Part shown: piece by piece, positions 54,981-64,000 of the stretch
How positions within the stretch are numbered: the first letter of the stretch is position 1
Layout of the letters: the number at the start of each line of letters is the position of its first letter
From: Selaginella moellendorffii
Lineage: Eukaryota; Streptophyta; Lycopodiopsida; Selaginellales; Selaginellaceae
Reading direction: 5' to 3'
Assembly (NCBI RefSeq): GCF_000143415.4
Contig: NW_003314321.1
Span: forward strand, 504,736-568,735
DNA length: 64,000 bases
Made by a program: the position numbers and the translations under genes
The notes under the pieces: generated by a model
Database searches by the model: none
Seen by the model: the letters and a program-made list of their open reading frames with translations, nothing else
What the model was told of the DNA's origin: nothing

Positions 54981-55192
54981 GGGTTTGACACTAGGGGAAG
55001 GGTTTTAGTAGCTAGAGCTTCTTCGTTGTGAGGTAGGCCGCCAACAGGGCGCTTTCTTGGATCTCGCGAAGAAGAAGCTGTTAGATTGGGATCCAATGCG
55101 ATTTTCTTCGCGTTCTAGCGATCGATCTTCAAGCTCTGGCGACGAATCGAGGTTAATCTCGTGAAATATTCCAGGCTCTCCAGTCCGGCACG

Positions 55193-56711
55193 ATGATCCC
55201 GAGATCATGGGGATCTCGCCTCTCGATCTCGCTTCTCCTCATCAATTTGGCAGCGATTATGGAGAAAGCCGACGAATCGCTCCTGCCGGCCGTGTACAAG
55301 GAAGTAGCGCAGACATTCCATGCCACTCCATCGGAGCTAGGGGCTCTCACTTTCATCCGGGCCCTGGTCCAAGCGATATTCTCCCCGGCGGCAGGGATCT
55401 TGTCGATGCGCTACAATCGTCCGGCAGTGATTGGCCTGGGCACGATCTTTTGGGCATTCTCCACCGCCGCCGTGGCCTTCTCCCAGAATTTCTCCCAGTG
55501 CGCGTGGTCCAGGGCCGTCAATGGCATCGGTCTCGCCATCGTGATCCCCGCGACGCAGTCTTTTATCGCGGATAGCTACTTGGATGGTGGTAGAGGCGTC
55601 GCGTTTGGATGGCTCAATCTGGTGGGATCCTTGGGGGGGATTGGGGGAAGCATGGCCGCGACTATCATGGCCGGCTATGAGATTGCTGGAATGCCTGGAT
55701 GGCGCTTCGCGTTTATCCTCATGGCTTTGCTCAGTGCTTTCATCGGGTGGCTGGTTCATCAGTTTGTCATCGATCCAAGAGGGGGATCAAGCCTTCCGTC
55801 TTCGATGCTGTAAGTTCTTTCGGTTCTTTCTCTGGTGTTCTAAGCTCTCTCTCTCTCTGTCTTTTTTTTTTTGTAGTCGGAGTGAGAAGGAGATGAAAGC
55901 TCTCCCAAACATTTGGAGGGACTCCTTCTCTGCGATCAACAACATCGTGAGGGTACGGACTTTTCAGCTGATAGTCTTGCAAGGACTTGTTGGATCATTT
56001 CCTTGGACAGCGATGGTGTTCTTCACAATGTGGTTCCAACTTATTGGCAAGCTTTCCTATCGATTTTTTCTCTCGTTTTCCTGACTCGTGGCTACCTCTT
56101 TCCCAGGCTTTGGACACAAAGGAGCAGCAATGCTAGTCGGACTCTTCTCCATGGGAAATGCCTTTGGCGCTCTCCTCGGTGGCTGGATCGGTGACCAGGC
56201 GGCTCGGAGATATCCAAACTCGGGCCGGATTATGTGTGCGCAGTTCAGCTCGTTCATGGGAATCCCATTCTCGTGGCTGCTGCTCCACGGACTCCCGCAA
56301 GAACCAGGTCTCTGGTACGCATTCGCAGTTACTCTCGTTTGCATGGGACTTATCATCAGCTGGAACCAAGCTTGTGCCAACAATCCCATGTTTGCAGACG
56401 TGGTTCCTCCCAAGCACAGAACGATGATTTACGCTTTCGACCGGGCCTTTGAGGGAGCTTTCTCGGCCATGGCCGCTCCTCTCGTGGGAATTCTGGCCGA
56501 GCAAGTCTATGGATACAGGCGAGGAGTGATTATCACGGAAGTTGGCTCCAGAGAGGAAGCCATTGCTCTATCCAGGGGACTGTTTGCGATGATGGCTATA
56601 CCTTTCGGGATTTGCTGCCTCTCCTACACTCCCCTTTACAGGACTTACAAGCTCGACAGGCTCAGGCCGATGGGAGCTCAACACCAGAGTGATTCTTCTA
56701 TAAACTTTTGA
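55193..56711 (+). CDS. Major facilitator superfamily transporter, spinster-like (3 exons)
   Basis: Exons 55193-55809, 55877-56046 and 56107-56711 close in phase on 463 residues with about 12 membrane helices. N-terminal half: LLINLAAIMEKADESLLPAV, the loop motif FSPAAGILSMRYNRPAVIGL (motif A region between helices 2 and 3), and AWSRAVNGIGLAIVIPATQS (helix 4, motif B). C-terminal half starts with LVGLFSMGNAFGALLGGWIG then DQAARRYPNSGR (second motif A). Sequence resembles the plant group annotated as spinster-like or general-substrate MFS carriers; the substrate is unknown. Intron 2 uses a GC donor (TTATTG|GCAAGC) with a normal AG acceptor, needed to keep the frame. Head to head with OSCA across 317 bp. 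Confidence 0.92.
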
Positions 56712-57107
56712 TAAATTCATCCCTCACGTTTGGATTTAACAGGTGACTTTGAATCGAGTGAAAAGATGACTGATCAGGAAGGGTGATAACTTACTTGGTC
56801 GACGCAAAAGGATACAGCGTTGGCAAGCCAACTGTAAGATCCTTCTCTGTTACAGTAGTACTGTAATATGAATCATTTTAACACCGAAGCTTTCGTGTTC
56901 TTGCCGCCAATTTTTTCCCCGCGAGAATGGCGACGAGTTATGGCTGCGGATTCCAAGCGACTGCCGTCCTAAACAGGTATGCTCGACAAAACAAAATGCT
57001 GTCAACAGCTTCTTTTGTTTTTGTTAGCTAAGAGAAACTTGGAAGAAGCTCTCACTTAAGTTTTGTGTCTGGATGTTGTTCTCGTGAGAGCTTTGCTTTG
57101 GGGCGCA
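56712..57107. other. Spacer and 5' leader of the HGSNAT-like gene
   Basis: Probably the 3' end of the MFS transcript, then the leader of the next gene. An ATG at 56,927 opens a short frame ending at AACAG|GTATGC, a good donor, with an acceptor at 57,060 (ACTTAAG); joining them does not keep the main frame, so this looks like a 5' untranslated intron with a small upstream ORF. Confidence 0.45.
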
Positions 57108-59270
57108 ATGGCAGAGCAAGGAGAAGTTCACGAGAAATTAGAGGGTCATGACACTAAAGAGCACAAGATTTCCTTCCATGAAGAAGACCACCATGTCAAG
57201 AAAGAGTCTCTTCTCAATGGGGATCAAGCAGTAGCTGTGCCACTCAAGAAGCCTGTTCGCATCGCTACACTGGACGTTTTCCGTGGCCTCACAGTAGCGG
57301 TAAGTAGAGTTTTCAAGTTCTCTTCTTTATCCAATTCTAACTTCTGATGGTTTGGTTCTAGCTTATGGTGTTGGTGGATGATGCCGGTGGAGAGTGGCCA
57401 AGAATCAATCACTCGCCATGGAATGGATGCACGCTTGCTGATCTTGTGATGCCATTTTTTCTCTTCATTGTGGGTGTAGCTATCGCTCTTGCGTTAAAGG
57501 TAGACCTCTCAGACTGTGACCTTCAGATTTTAATCCCTTCTCCTTTGCGTGCAGAGAATCCCGGACCAGGTGGCAGCAACACAAAAGGTCGTGATAAGAA
57601 CTCTCAAGCTTCTTTTCTGGGGACTGCTGCTTCAAGGTACTCACACATTTTACATGAGAGATTGTGAATCTTTTTCCTTGTTTCATTTGTAGGTGGCTTT
57701 TCTCACGCACCGGACGATCTAAGTTATGGAGTTGACATGAGGAAAATTCGGTGGTGTGGCATTCTTCAAGTGAGCTTTAGCTTTGTATTTCATTTCCTTT
57801 GGCTATAGATGTGTATTTTCCAGCGCATTGCCTTTGGCTACCTGATAGTTGCTCTGGTGGAGATCGCTACAACCAAGAGCCGGTCGTTGGAATTGCCAAA
57901 AGGACACTTTGGAATTTTCAAGCTCTACAAATGGCACTGGTAAGTTTTCTTAATCTCGTATAGATATCTCTACTGGCAACTTTGTATGGTATCAGGGCCT
58001 GCGCGTTGGCTGTTGTTATAATCTATCACTCGGTTGCCTATGGGCTCTACGTCCCTGACTGGCACTTCATAGATTCGGGTCATCGTTTTGTTGTAAGTCT
58101 GGCAAAGTTTGTTTTTTCTTCCCAAATAAATGTCCTCTTGTTCTCATTCGCCATCAGGTTCAATGTGGTGTTCGAGGAGATATTGGCCCCGCTTGCAATG
58201 CAGTTGGACATATCGATCGCACGATTCTTGGAATCAATCATCTCTACCAAAGTCCCGAGTGGACAAGAACTCAGGTACTTGAACATTCTATTCTTTTTAG
58301 AATCAACGGAAACTTTGGTGTTGTCTTCTCAGTCTTGTGATTTGGATTCACCGGCAGAAGGCGATCCTCCCGCTAATGCTCCAGCTTGGTGCAAAGCTCC
58401 ATTTGAACCAGAAGGGATTTTAAGGTTCGAGATTTTCTTGCTGCTATATTTCTTGCTCACCATGTCTACGTCTATAGCTCAATCTCGGCAATTCTAAGCT
58501 GTATAATTGGGATCCATTATGGACACGTCCTCATACACTTCAAGGTACTCGTGCTAGCTTCGCAAAGTTTGCTAGTATATATTCTTTTCCTTCTTTCTCT
58601 GAAGGGACATATGAAGCGAGTTTTGCACTGGACGATCCCTGCAGCCGCGCTTCTCGTCCTTGCAACTATTCTCCACTTCACTCATGGTAACAATCTCTCT
58701 TTCTCAAGCCGAAGTTAAAGTTTTCTCGAATGGTGATCTCAGCGATTCCACTCAACAAGCAACTCTACAGCTTCAGCTACGTGTGCTTCACAGCTGGAGC
58801 TGCCGGAATGATTTTCTCGCTGCTCTACGTCGTGGTAACGAAAGATACTCCTTTGTTTCTTACTGCCACGAAATCCTCAGGTCTCTCTCTCTTTCTGAAT
58901 GGCAGATTGATATCTTTGGCATCAACCAGCCGACTTTGATCTTCCAGTGGATGGGACTCAACGCAATGTTCGTGTTTGTGATGGCTGCCTCTGGAATCGC
59001 TGCCGCCTTCGTCAATGGCTGGTACTGGCACGATCCCAGCAACAATCTGGTATGAAGCAGTTCTTCGCTTGGTTTTCTCTCACTCACGAGAGCTCCAATG
59101 ATGCTCAAATGTTTTGCTCGCAGGTAAACTGGATCAAGAAGCATGTTTTTGTAAACGTGTGGCATTCCCAGCGAGTTGGAACGCTGCTTTACGTTTTGAT
59201 CGCAGAGATCCTGTTCTGGGGACTCGTCTCTGGCATTTTGCACTGGCGAGGTATCTATTGGAAACTCTGA
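57108..59270 (+). CDS. Heparan-alpha-glucosaminide N-acetyltransferase-like membrane protein (13 exons)
   Basis: Exons 57108-57299, 57362-57499, 57555-57636, 57693-57769, 57824-57939, 57996-58092, 58158-58274, 58333-58424, 58478-58544, 58605-58686, 58743-58834, 58906-59049 and 59124-59270 close in phase on 480 residues. A soluble charged N-terminus (about 1-45) precedes the multi-span core: RIATLDVFRGLTVALMVLVD, INHSPWNGCTLADLVMPFFL (with the conserved His that carries acetyl in human HGSNAT), RWCGILQRIAFGYLIVALVE, then a lumenal loop rich in Cys and Pro, and FQWMGLNAMFVFVMAASGIA near the end. Human HGSNAT moves acetyl from cytosolic acetyl-CoA to lysosomal heparan sulfate; plants lack heparan sulfate, so a different glycan or amine acceptor is likely (inference). 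Very short introns (51-70 bp mostly). Confidence 0.93.
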
Positions 59271-59318
59271 AATGAAAATACTCCGCTTAAACTCGAGTCC
59301 AAAGTGATCAAGGTGACC

Positions 59319-59465
59319 ATGGTTTCCGATAATCTGCCGTCTTGTGATCTTCGACGCCAATTTCCCAGTATGAGAGTCCATGATCCTTCGAAAGAGGCGG
59401 CCGAGATTCTGTTGATAGTGGGGCAGATTCTTGTCATGACTGTAATGGGCATTTGGCCTAGGTAG
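59319..59465 (+). CDS. Possible 48-aa membrane micropeptide
   Basis: Short ORF 48 bp after the HGSNAT-like stop codon: a polar start (MVSDNLPSCDLRRQFPSM) and one hydrophobic helix at the end (ILLIVGQILVMTVMGIWPR). It may lie in the 3' untranslated region of the gene before it, so coding status is doubtful. No family recognised. Confidence 0.2.
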   Translation: MVSDNLPSCDLRRQFPSMRVHDPSKEAAEILLIVGQILVMTVMGIWPR

Positions 59466-59501
59466 CGGGAGAATATACTATCACCGGAATCATGTGAAAA
59501 T

Positions 59502-59572
59502 GGTTTCGTGGTCTAGTGGTGATGACACTGGACTCTGAATCCAGTAACCCGAGTTCGAATCTCGGCGAAACC
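59502..59572 (+). tRNA. tRNA-Gln: tRNA-Gln (CUG anticodon)
   Basis: Complete cloverleaf: acceptor stem GGTTTCG / CGAAACC, D arm GTCTAGTGGTGATGAC, anticodon stem CTGGA/TCCAG with loop CTCTGAA (anticodon CTG), T arm CGAGTTCGAATCTCG. The boxes TGGTCTAGTGG and GTTCGAATC serve as internal RNA polymerase III promoters. No intron and no encoded CCA, as expected for a plant nuclear tRNA. Confidence 0.97.
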
Positions 59573-60260
59573 TTGTCCTTGAGAAATCTTTGAGATCCTT
59601 CACGTAAATTTCTGAATTGCGTGGCTGCTCGCTCAACACCTCCGACACCTTCCAGTTTCCAAACTTGACGTCGATCGAGCAGAGCTTTTCAGCAGGGTTT
59701 TCCTGTGTTGTTGGACACGGGATTCGCAAAAATGTTTAACTCAGCATGGAATGTTTTGACTAGTCAGTGTGTAAAACGTTCTAGATGGGTTCAAATGGAG
59801 TAAATGACAGTCTCTGTTGTCTCGTGTAACGGTGTTGACTCAATTGAACGACTGTAATATGTTGGTTTTGGGGTGTCGATCATTTACGTATTTTTGTCTA
59901 ATTTCTCACGCTGAGAGGAACATGGCAGCGGCTACGATCACAATCACTGCTTCTCTTCGTGTCTCAGATTCCACACAGACGGTTTCCATCACCGAAAGTG
60001 TACACTGGAGTGATATCAGCAACGCAGTCCGTCAATTCCCCAAATGTTCTTAGGCCTAGTAAGTTCAAGACTTGGAAAACTTTCTTCCTTTCCCTAGCCT
60101 TCGGTATAAATTCTAGGTGCGCTTGCCGGCATCGTCTCACAGTGATGTTTGTAGGGCCAAAATTCCGGACGGAGCGGAGTCTAGGGAGCTCAAGGTAGGA
60201 TCTTACCTTGGAGTCGCTGCTACTTCTTTGAATCCTCCGAAGTTCATCACGAAGGTTGCT
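59573..60260. other. Intergenic DNA
   Basis: Short open frames on both strands, none recognised. Possibly spacer only. Confidence 0.4.
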
Positions 60261-60263
60261 GTT

Positions 60264-61266
60264 TTATGTTTTTTTTTCCAGCGACGGGGAACTATCGGCG
60301 TCCCTCTTGTATTTCATATGCTTCTTTCGTTTTGTTCTTGTGGAAGATTCTAGTCTTTTCCATGTTGTGAGGGATGACTCATCAAACTCCTCGAGCGAAG
60401 GCTGCCACCGTCGACGTGCCCAGCGGTCGCATTTTCCAAGCCGGCAGTCGATGACATGAAGCACCTTCACCGTTTTTCCAGCTATACCAAAGAAAGAGCT
60501 GAAATGGTAACAAAGCCTAGCATTGCGGCTGAGGAAAGTCCCTCTCCTGTCCAAGGGTGAGCTTCCGAGACATAGATAGAGTCTTTCGATTCGTCGTAAT
60601 GGACAAACCATGTGTTGATGTAGTTTGATAGAAAGCCGAATTTAAGCTTGTTCCTCTGCAAATACCCAGTAAGTTGACCAATGATGTGATAATACGGACC
60701 TCCTGACGGATGAGGATCTCGCTTCCCCAACTTTGTTGCACCCATTTCTGATGCAATTCCTCGTATGAGCTGACCTGAAGCGCATTCCATGTTTTCATCT
60801 CACCTGGAGACAATGGTTTCCATTTCCCATCTTGTAGCACGAAAGCTAGTAGATGATCCGGCATTCCTTGAAAACCTGGACTAGCAAGAGACTTGGAGGC
60901 TCTGAATGAGCTCCATTGCAATGGCAGAGCATATGCATGTTGTAAGATTATCGATGCCACTTCTAAAGCTTGACTAAGTGCACTCTGTAGGCATATTTCT
61001 TGGACAGCATGCACAGTGTGTTGATTGAAGGCAGGGATCCGAATTAAATAGTCTGGATCAAGAAGTAGCAACAAGTGTTTCTTCAGCTCATCAAATTCGG
61101 ACCAGGGGCGCATTTTGGCTGGAAACCATTTCAGTGCTTTGTTTTTGTGCGTTGATCGATTCATTTGCGGAGCAATGTCGACGTGAGGCAATCGTCCTAG
61201 AACGATTTCTCTAATTGTCTTTTCCTCGGATCTTGGCCATCTCCGAAGAAGCGGAGACCAGTCCAT
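60264..61266 (-). pseudogene. Nuclease-kinase family member, truncated and frameshifted (nuclease core intact)
   Basis: Minus-strand frame from the ATG ending at 61266. Residues about 70-160 carry a PD-(D/E)XK-type core: MPDHLLAFVLQDGKWKPLSP then GEMKTW, that is Pro136-Asp137, 18 residues, Glu156-x-Lys158. About 25 codons later, near 60,710-60,720, the homologous reading jumps to another frame, which continues with YYHIIGQLTGYLQRNKLKFG and NYINTWFVHYD, a block that aligns with residues about 190-230 of the intact gene at 62,169, and stops at 60,482. A third frame to 60,264 may hold a last scrap (GKTVKVLHVIDCR). The kinase-like domain is missing. No GT-AG intron with correct phase explains the frame change. 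Read as a broken paralogue; an unusual splice form is not excluded. Confidence 0.7.
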
Positions 61267-62168
61267 TGAGTAGCAACACGGAAAAAAAGCCGAGAGCAGC
61301 GAGTCTAGTATCCAAGATCAATGGGTTCTTCGCATTGCTGCTAAACGAGCACTGGACTTGTGATGACAGCTCCTGGCATTTTTGGCGGCGCTAGATACAT
61401 CATACCCCCAGAACGCATCCGATCACCGGCGTCACACGTCCCCTTTTCGGAGATTGCAACCAAATCCGAGCTGCTGCGTGTGCAAGATTGATCGATCCTA
61501 CACGTCCGGCGGTTGCAACCTCAAATTCGAGCTTCGGCGTGTGCAAGATTGATCGATCACACTGGTTATTGGCTCTCAGGAACAAAGATCGCTCCTTTAG
61601 AGCAACCGGGCTGCCATGAGACACTATGCGTTGAAAGATCGCTACTTTAGCCCTGCCGCTGCTCCGGAAGAAGCCCCAGACCCGACATACGCTCACCGCG
61701 TTCTCGAGCTCCCGCTCAGCGAGCGCGACGATCCTCTGTAAGACCTCCGATCAGGATCCCGGAGGCCTTAAGGCGCTTCCTTGTGCTAGCTACAAGCTCG
61801 GGCAGGATCCCGGAGGCAAGGTGCTTCCTTGTGCTAGCTACAAGCACGGGCTTTCTTGCTGATCTGATCAAGCGAGCGCGAGCCAAGCAGATGCGGCTTT
61901 GCCATACATTGCATCAACGCAACGGAAAGAGACCGTACATTTCCACACCGCAGAGAGACACCCTTGTACCTTGTCAAAACAATGCGCGCCCGAGATGCCC
62001 CAAAAACCCGGTGAAGAAGAAGTGCCTGTTGGTTTAATCAGGGCCGTCTGATCCATGAGATCCGACGGCTGTGAGGCGGGTTAATTTCTTAAAGCATTTT
62101 GGGGCACAGATTCGAACCTTGTGATGTCTTAGACGAGAAAAAAGTTTTTTGAAAAGAAACCTAGGCAA
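61267..62168. other. Spacer with short tandem duplications
   Basis: Contains two local duplications: about 45 bp with TGCAAGATTGATCGATC at 61454-61497 and 61513-61558, and about 48 bp starting AGGATCCCGGAGGC at 61753-61800 and 61804-61850. Short frames occur but no recognised gene. It separates the divergent members of the nuclease-kinase family. Confidence 0.6.
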
Positions 62169-63695
62169 ATGGCAGAAGAAGTGCGATACAGGGTAAGCCG
62201 CTTAGCTGCGAGTAGAGCTCTGGAATTGCTTCATGTGCCCCAGAAAAGTGGTGTAAGGCGTGATGAAGATGGCCCCTTCCTACATGCTAGGGATCTCCTT
62301 GGTTGCCCGTTTGTGCGGCCGCTTATTAGCAGCAACGTTTCAGTGGGACGAAGTATTGCCACTGCTGATTGGGGAGTAGGGCGGGAGCTATTCCCAACCA
62401 AGCTTTATGTATGGAATAACATCCATGAGCTGGTCGATCGCTTTGTTGCAAGAGAGATCGATGAAACAGAGGAAGTCTTTTTTGTGCCTGAGCGGCATCG
62501 ACAAGCTTATCCTGTGGATTCTCTAGCTGCGATGGCAGTTATCGGCAGCCGACTCTTCGAGCGGCTGCCACAGGTCTTTACAGGGCGCTTGGTTCCCGAG
62601 CTTAGCATCATGTTGGCAGGCAACAATCGAAGTGTAAGACCCTGGGGTTGTTTGGTAGGAGTAATTCATTTGGAGCTTGAGGGGCTGGGTGTGCAAGACA
62701 TTGCTGCGAATTTAGAACGTGGTTCTCGCTTCAGAGAAGCTATGGAGAGGGTTTATTGTTACTGTGAGCAGTGGAAGACAGACTATGCGGTGATTATTGG
62801 TGCACGCCATCTGTGGTTTTGTGTCAGGCGTGGCTACAATGGCTTTGCTATAGCTGAACCGATGAAGATCTCTGAGGTGCCAATGAAATACTTTTGGTAT
62901 CTCATCTTCTCCGGTGTAGCCGATGCCACCGATGCCACCGAGTCACAGCATGATCCATACATTTGTGAGGAGCTCCCGATGCTACGTGTGATACTGCCCA
63001 AGGATTTCAACAAGCTTGTCAAGCGCAACATGAAGAACCTAGCAAGCGAGTTGGCATACATCTCCACAGCAAAGGTGCATAAGAAGCTTAAGTTTTGGAG
63101 GTTTGAGGAGTTTTACAGGGAGTTCCAGCAGGGAATGGTGTTGTCTTCGAAAGTGGCAAGGGCAGTGTACAGAGGATCTGAGAAAGTGGTGGTGAAGATG
63201 GTGGACATGTCTCAACCGGATTCAAAGGTTGGTGCTGCCATGCTGTTTGTCCGGGAGATTCTCATGTATTCTAGGCTCAAAGCCATGCAAGGTCGTGGAG
63301 TTCCCAAGCTCTTAGAGTATGGCGTCCTCAATGGGGATATGTTCTCAGTGATTGTCATGTCTGATGAAGGTGATAGTACTCTTCCTTGCCGAACATATCC
63401 CCAACTCAAAGAGCCTGCCACAAGAGTGTTGCGCGAGATTTACCAGTGTGGTGCTTATCATGGGACTTTTGAGGTTTCAGATGTTGTGGTCTCTGTGGAC
63501 CGTGATCTACCACCCAAAGTTAGCATTGTGGGCTTCTCCTTGGGTGGCATTGTCTCAATTGAGCATAATCCTTGGAGGGATGAGCTGAGTTGTGTCATGT
63601 CAGCTATTGGAATCATGGAGGAGTCATCATTGGAAGAAGATGGCACCGAGGATGAGGAGAATGAAGATTACTACTCTAGCATGGAAAGCCCCTAG
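62169..63695 (+). CDS. Nuclease-like plus protein-kinase-like protein (508 aa), catalytic residues substituted
   Basis: Intronless 509-codon ORF. The N-terminal half (about 65-235) matches the layout of a PD-(D/E)XK-type domain: WGVGRELFPTKLYVWNNIHE, then VPELSIMLAG (P143-E144 where the broken neighbour has P-D), VGVIHLELEG (E169-x-E171 where the neighbour has E-x-K), and RVYCYCEQWKTDYAVIIGAR. The C-terminal half resembles a protein-kinase fold: VVVKMVD (K343), VREILMYSRLK (E363), then AYHGTFEVSDVVV where active relatives read HGD....N, and IVGFS in place of DFG. Both domains therefore look catalytically weakened or dead. The tail is acidic (EEDGTEDEENEDYYSS). Architecture recalls the nuclease-kinase (Crinkler/RHS-type) proteins described across eukaryotes; the match is by layout and motif, not by search. 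No signal peptide. Confidence 0.8.
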   Translation: MAEEVRYRVSRLAASRALELLHVPQKSGVRRDEDGPFLHARDLLGCPFVRPLISSNVSVGRSIATADWGVGRELFPTKLYVWNNIHELVDRFVAREIDETEEVFFVPERHRQAYPVDSLAAMAVIGSRLFERLPQVFTGRLVPELSIMLAGNNRSVRPWGCLVGVIHLELEGLGVQDIAANLERGSRFREAMERVYCYCEQWKTDYAVIIGARHLWFCVRRGYNGFAIAEPMKISEVPMKYFWYLIFSGVADATDATESQHDPYICEELPMLRVILPKDFNKLVKRNMKNLASELAYISTAKVHKKLKFWRFEEFYREFQQGMVLSSKVARAVYRGSEKVVVKMVDMSQPDSKVGAAMLFVREILMYSRLKAMQGRGVPKLLEYGVLNGDMFSVIVMSDEGDSTLPCRTYPQLKEPATRVLREIYQCGAYHGTFEVSDVVVSVDRDLPPKVSIVGFSLGGIVSIEHNPWRDELSCVMSAIGIMEESSLEEDGTEDEENEDYYSSMESP

Positions 63696-64000
63696 GTAGT
63701 TTTGCACGCTCATTTTCATTTCAAGAGTTGAATTTCCTTGTTGGTTTTAATGCTTCTTTTCATTTCAAGGGAACCAAAAGCGAGACTTCTAAAGTCTAGC
63801 TAGCCTCCCTTGACTTTTTGATCTTGATCTTGCCTTAAGGACAATAGTGGGAACGATTTCCTCCACCTTAAGTCAAAGGACGCTAGCTAGAGTAGGCCAA
63901 AGATTGTAAGAACTCTTCAGGCCTGTTCTCTTGCCTGGACGGTTCTTGTTCACCTTCCTCTCCTCGACCTTCCCTGTCGGTTCTGGGAACCTCATGACCT
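63696..64000. other. 3' flank of the last gene
   Basis: Holds an imperfect inverted repeat (63796-63816 and 63870-63890) and AT-balanced spacer. The final 100 bases have open minus-strand frames rich in Glu and Arg that may belong to a gene beyond the window. Confidence 0.4.
63796..63890. repeat. Imperfect inverted repeat downstream of the nuclease-kinase gene
   Basis: Arms of 21 bp (CTAGCTAGCCTCCCTTGACTT and its near reverse complement) with two mismatches, separated by 53 bp. It could form a hairpin in the 3' untranslated region or be the end of a small transposon. Confidence 0.8.

Noticed and set aside
1-64000. CRISPR arrays, bacterial operons, rRNA genes
   Set aside because: None seen; spliced introns and plant families show a eukaryotic nuclear region.

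Overview
The window looks like nuclear DNA of a vascular plant, most likely a lycophyte of the Selaginella type. The reasons are a nuclear-encoded plastid PsaF, GT-AG introns of only 35-65 bp in compact gene-dense stretches, a long intronless PPR gene, plant-specific families (TBL, OSCA, CHIP, DWNN/RING PQT3-like, 2OG oxygenases, LEA) and a kinase-like/nuclease-like family at the right end that I associate with Selaginella. The species is inferred. Exon models were built by hand from reading frames and GT/AG sites; for the multi-exon genes the phases close exactly, but no transcript was available.

Layout. 0.2-2.3 kb: PsaF and a dimethylargininase-like hydrolase. 2.4-11.7 kb: AT-rich, gene-poor DNA with a decayed non-LTR retrotransposon (YADD reverse transcriptase, minus strand), a 12-bp minisatellite and a broken SWIM zinc-finger gene. 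11.7-13.5 kb: an F-box gene and, on the other strand, a small secreted cysteine-rich peptide. 13.5-20 kb: a graveyard of fragments (F-box copy, tRNA-Phe lacking most of its D arm, sigma-factor piece, glycerol-3-phosphate transporter piece). 20-29.3 kb: an unknown 121-aa ORF, then minus-strand CHIP, a serine carboxypeptidase and a DWNN/RING ubiquitin ligase. 29.5-43.3 kb: a PPR gene, two duplicated PB1/Q-rich genes flanking an F-box gene and a kinase-like relic, a TBL acetyltransferase and a RAB3GAP2 homologue. 45.3-48.1 kb: two tandem 2OG-Fe(II) oxygenases. 48.1-59.3 kb: LEA, a DnaJ-Cys/NUMOD3/CCHC protein, an OSCA channel, an MFS carrier and a HGSNAT-like acetyltransferase. 59.5-64 kb: tRNA-Gln, and two members of a PD-(D/E)XK nuclease-like plus kinase-like family.

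How the genes relate. There are no operons. Several genes are divergent over short shared promoters (DWNN/RING-PPR 172 bp, LEA-zinc finger 221 bp, OSCA-MFS 317 bp). LEA and OSCA, both tied to water stress in known biology, each have ACGTGGC (ABRE-like) sites upstream. CHIP, the DWNN/RING ligase and the F-box genes are all ubiquitin-system components but need not act together.

The most unusual content is the pair at 60.3-63.7 kb. One copy keeps a textbook PD...ExK nuclease core but is frameshifted and lacks the kinase part. The other is a long intact ORF whose nuclease and kinase catalytic residues both look substituted.
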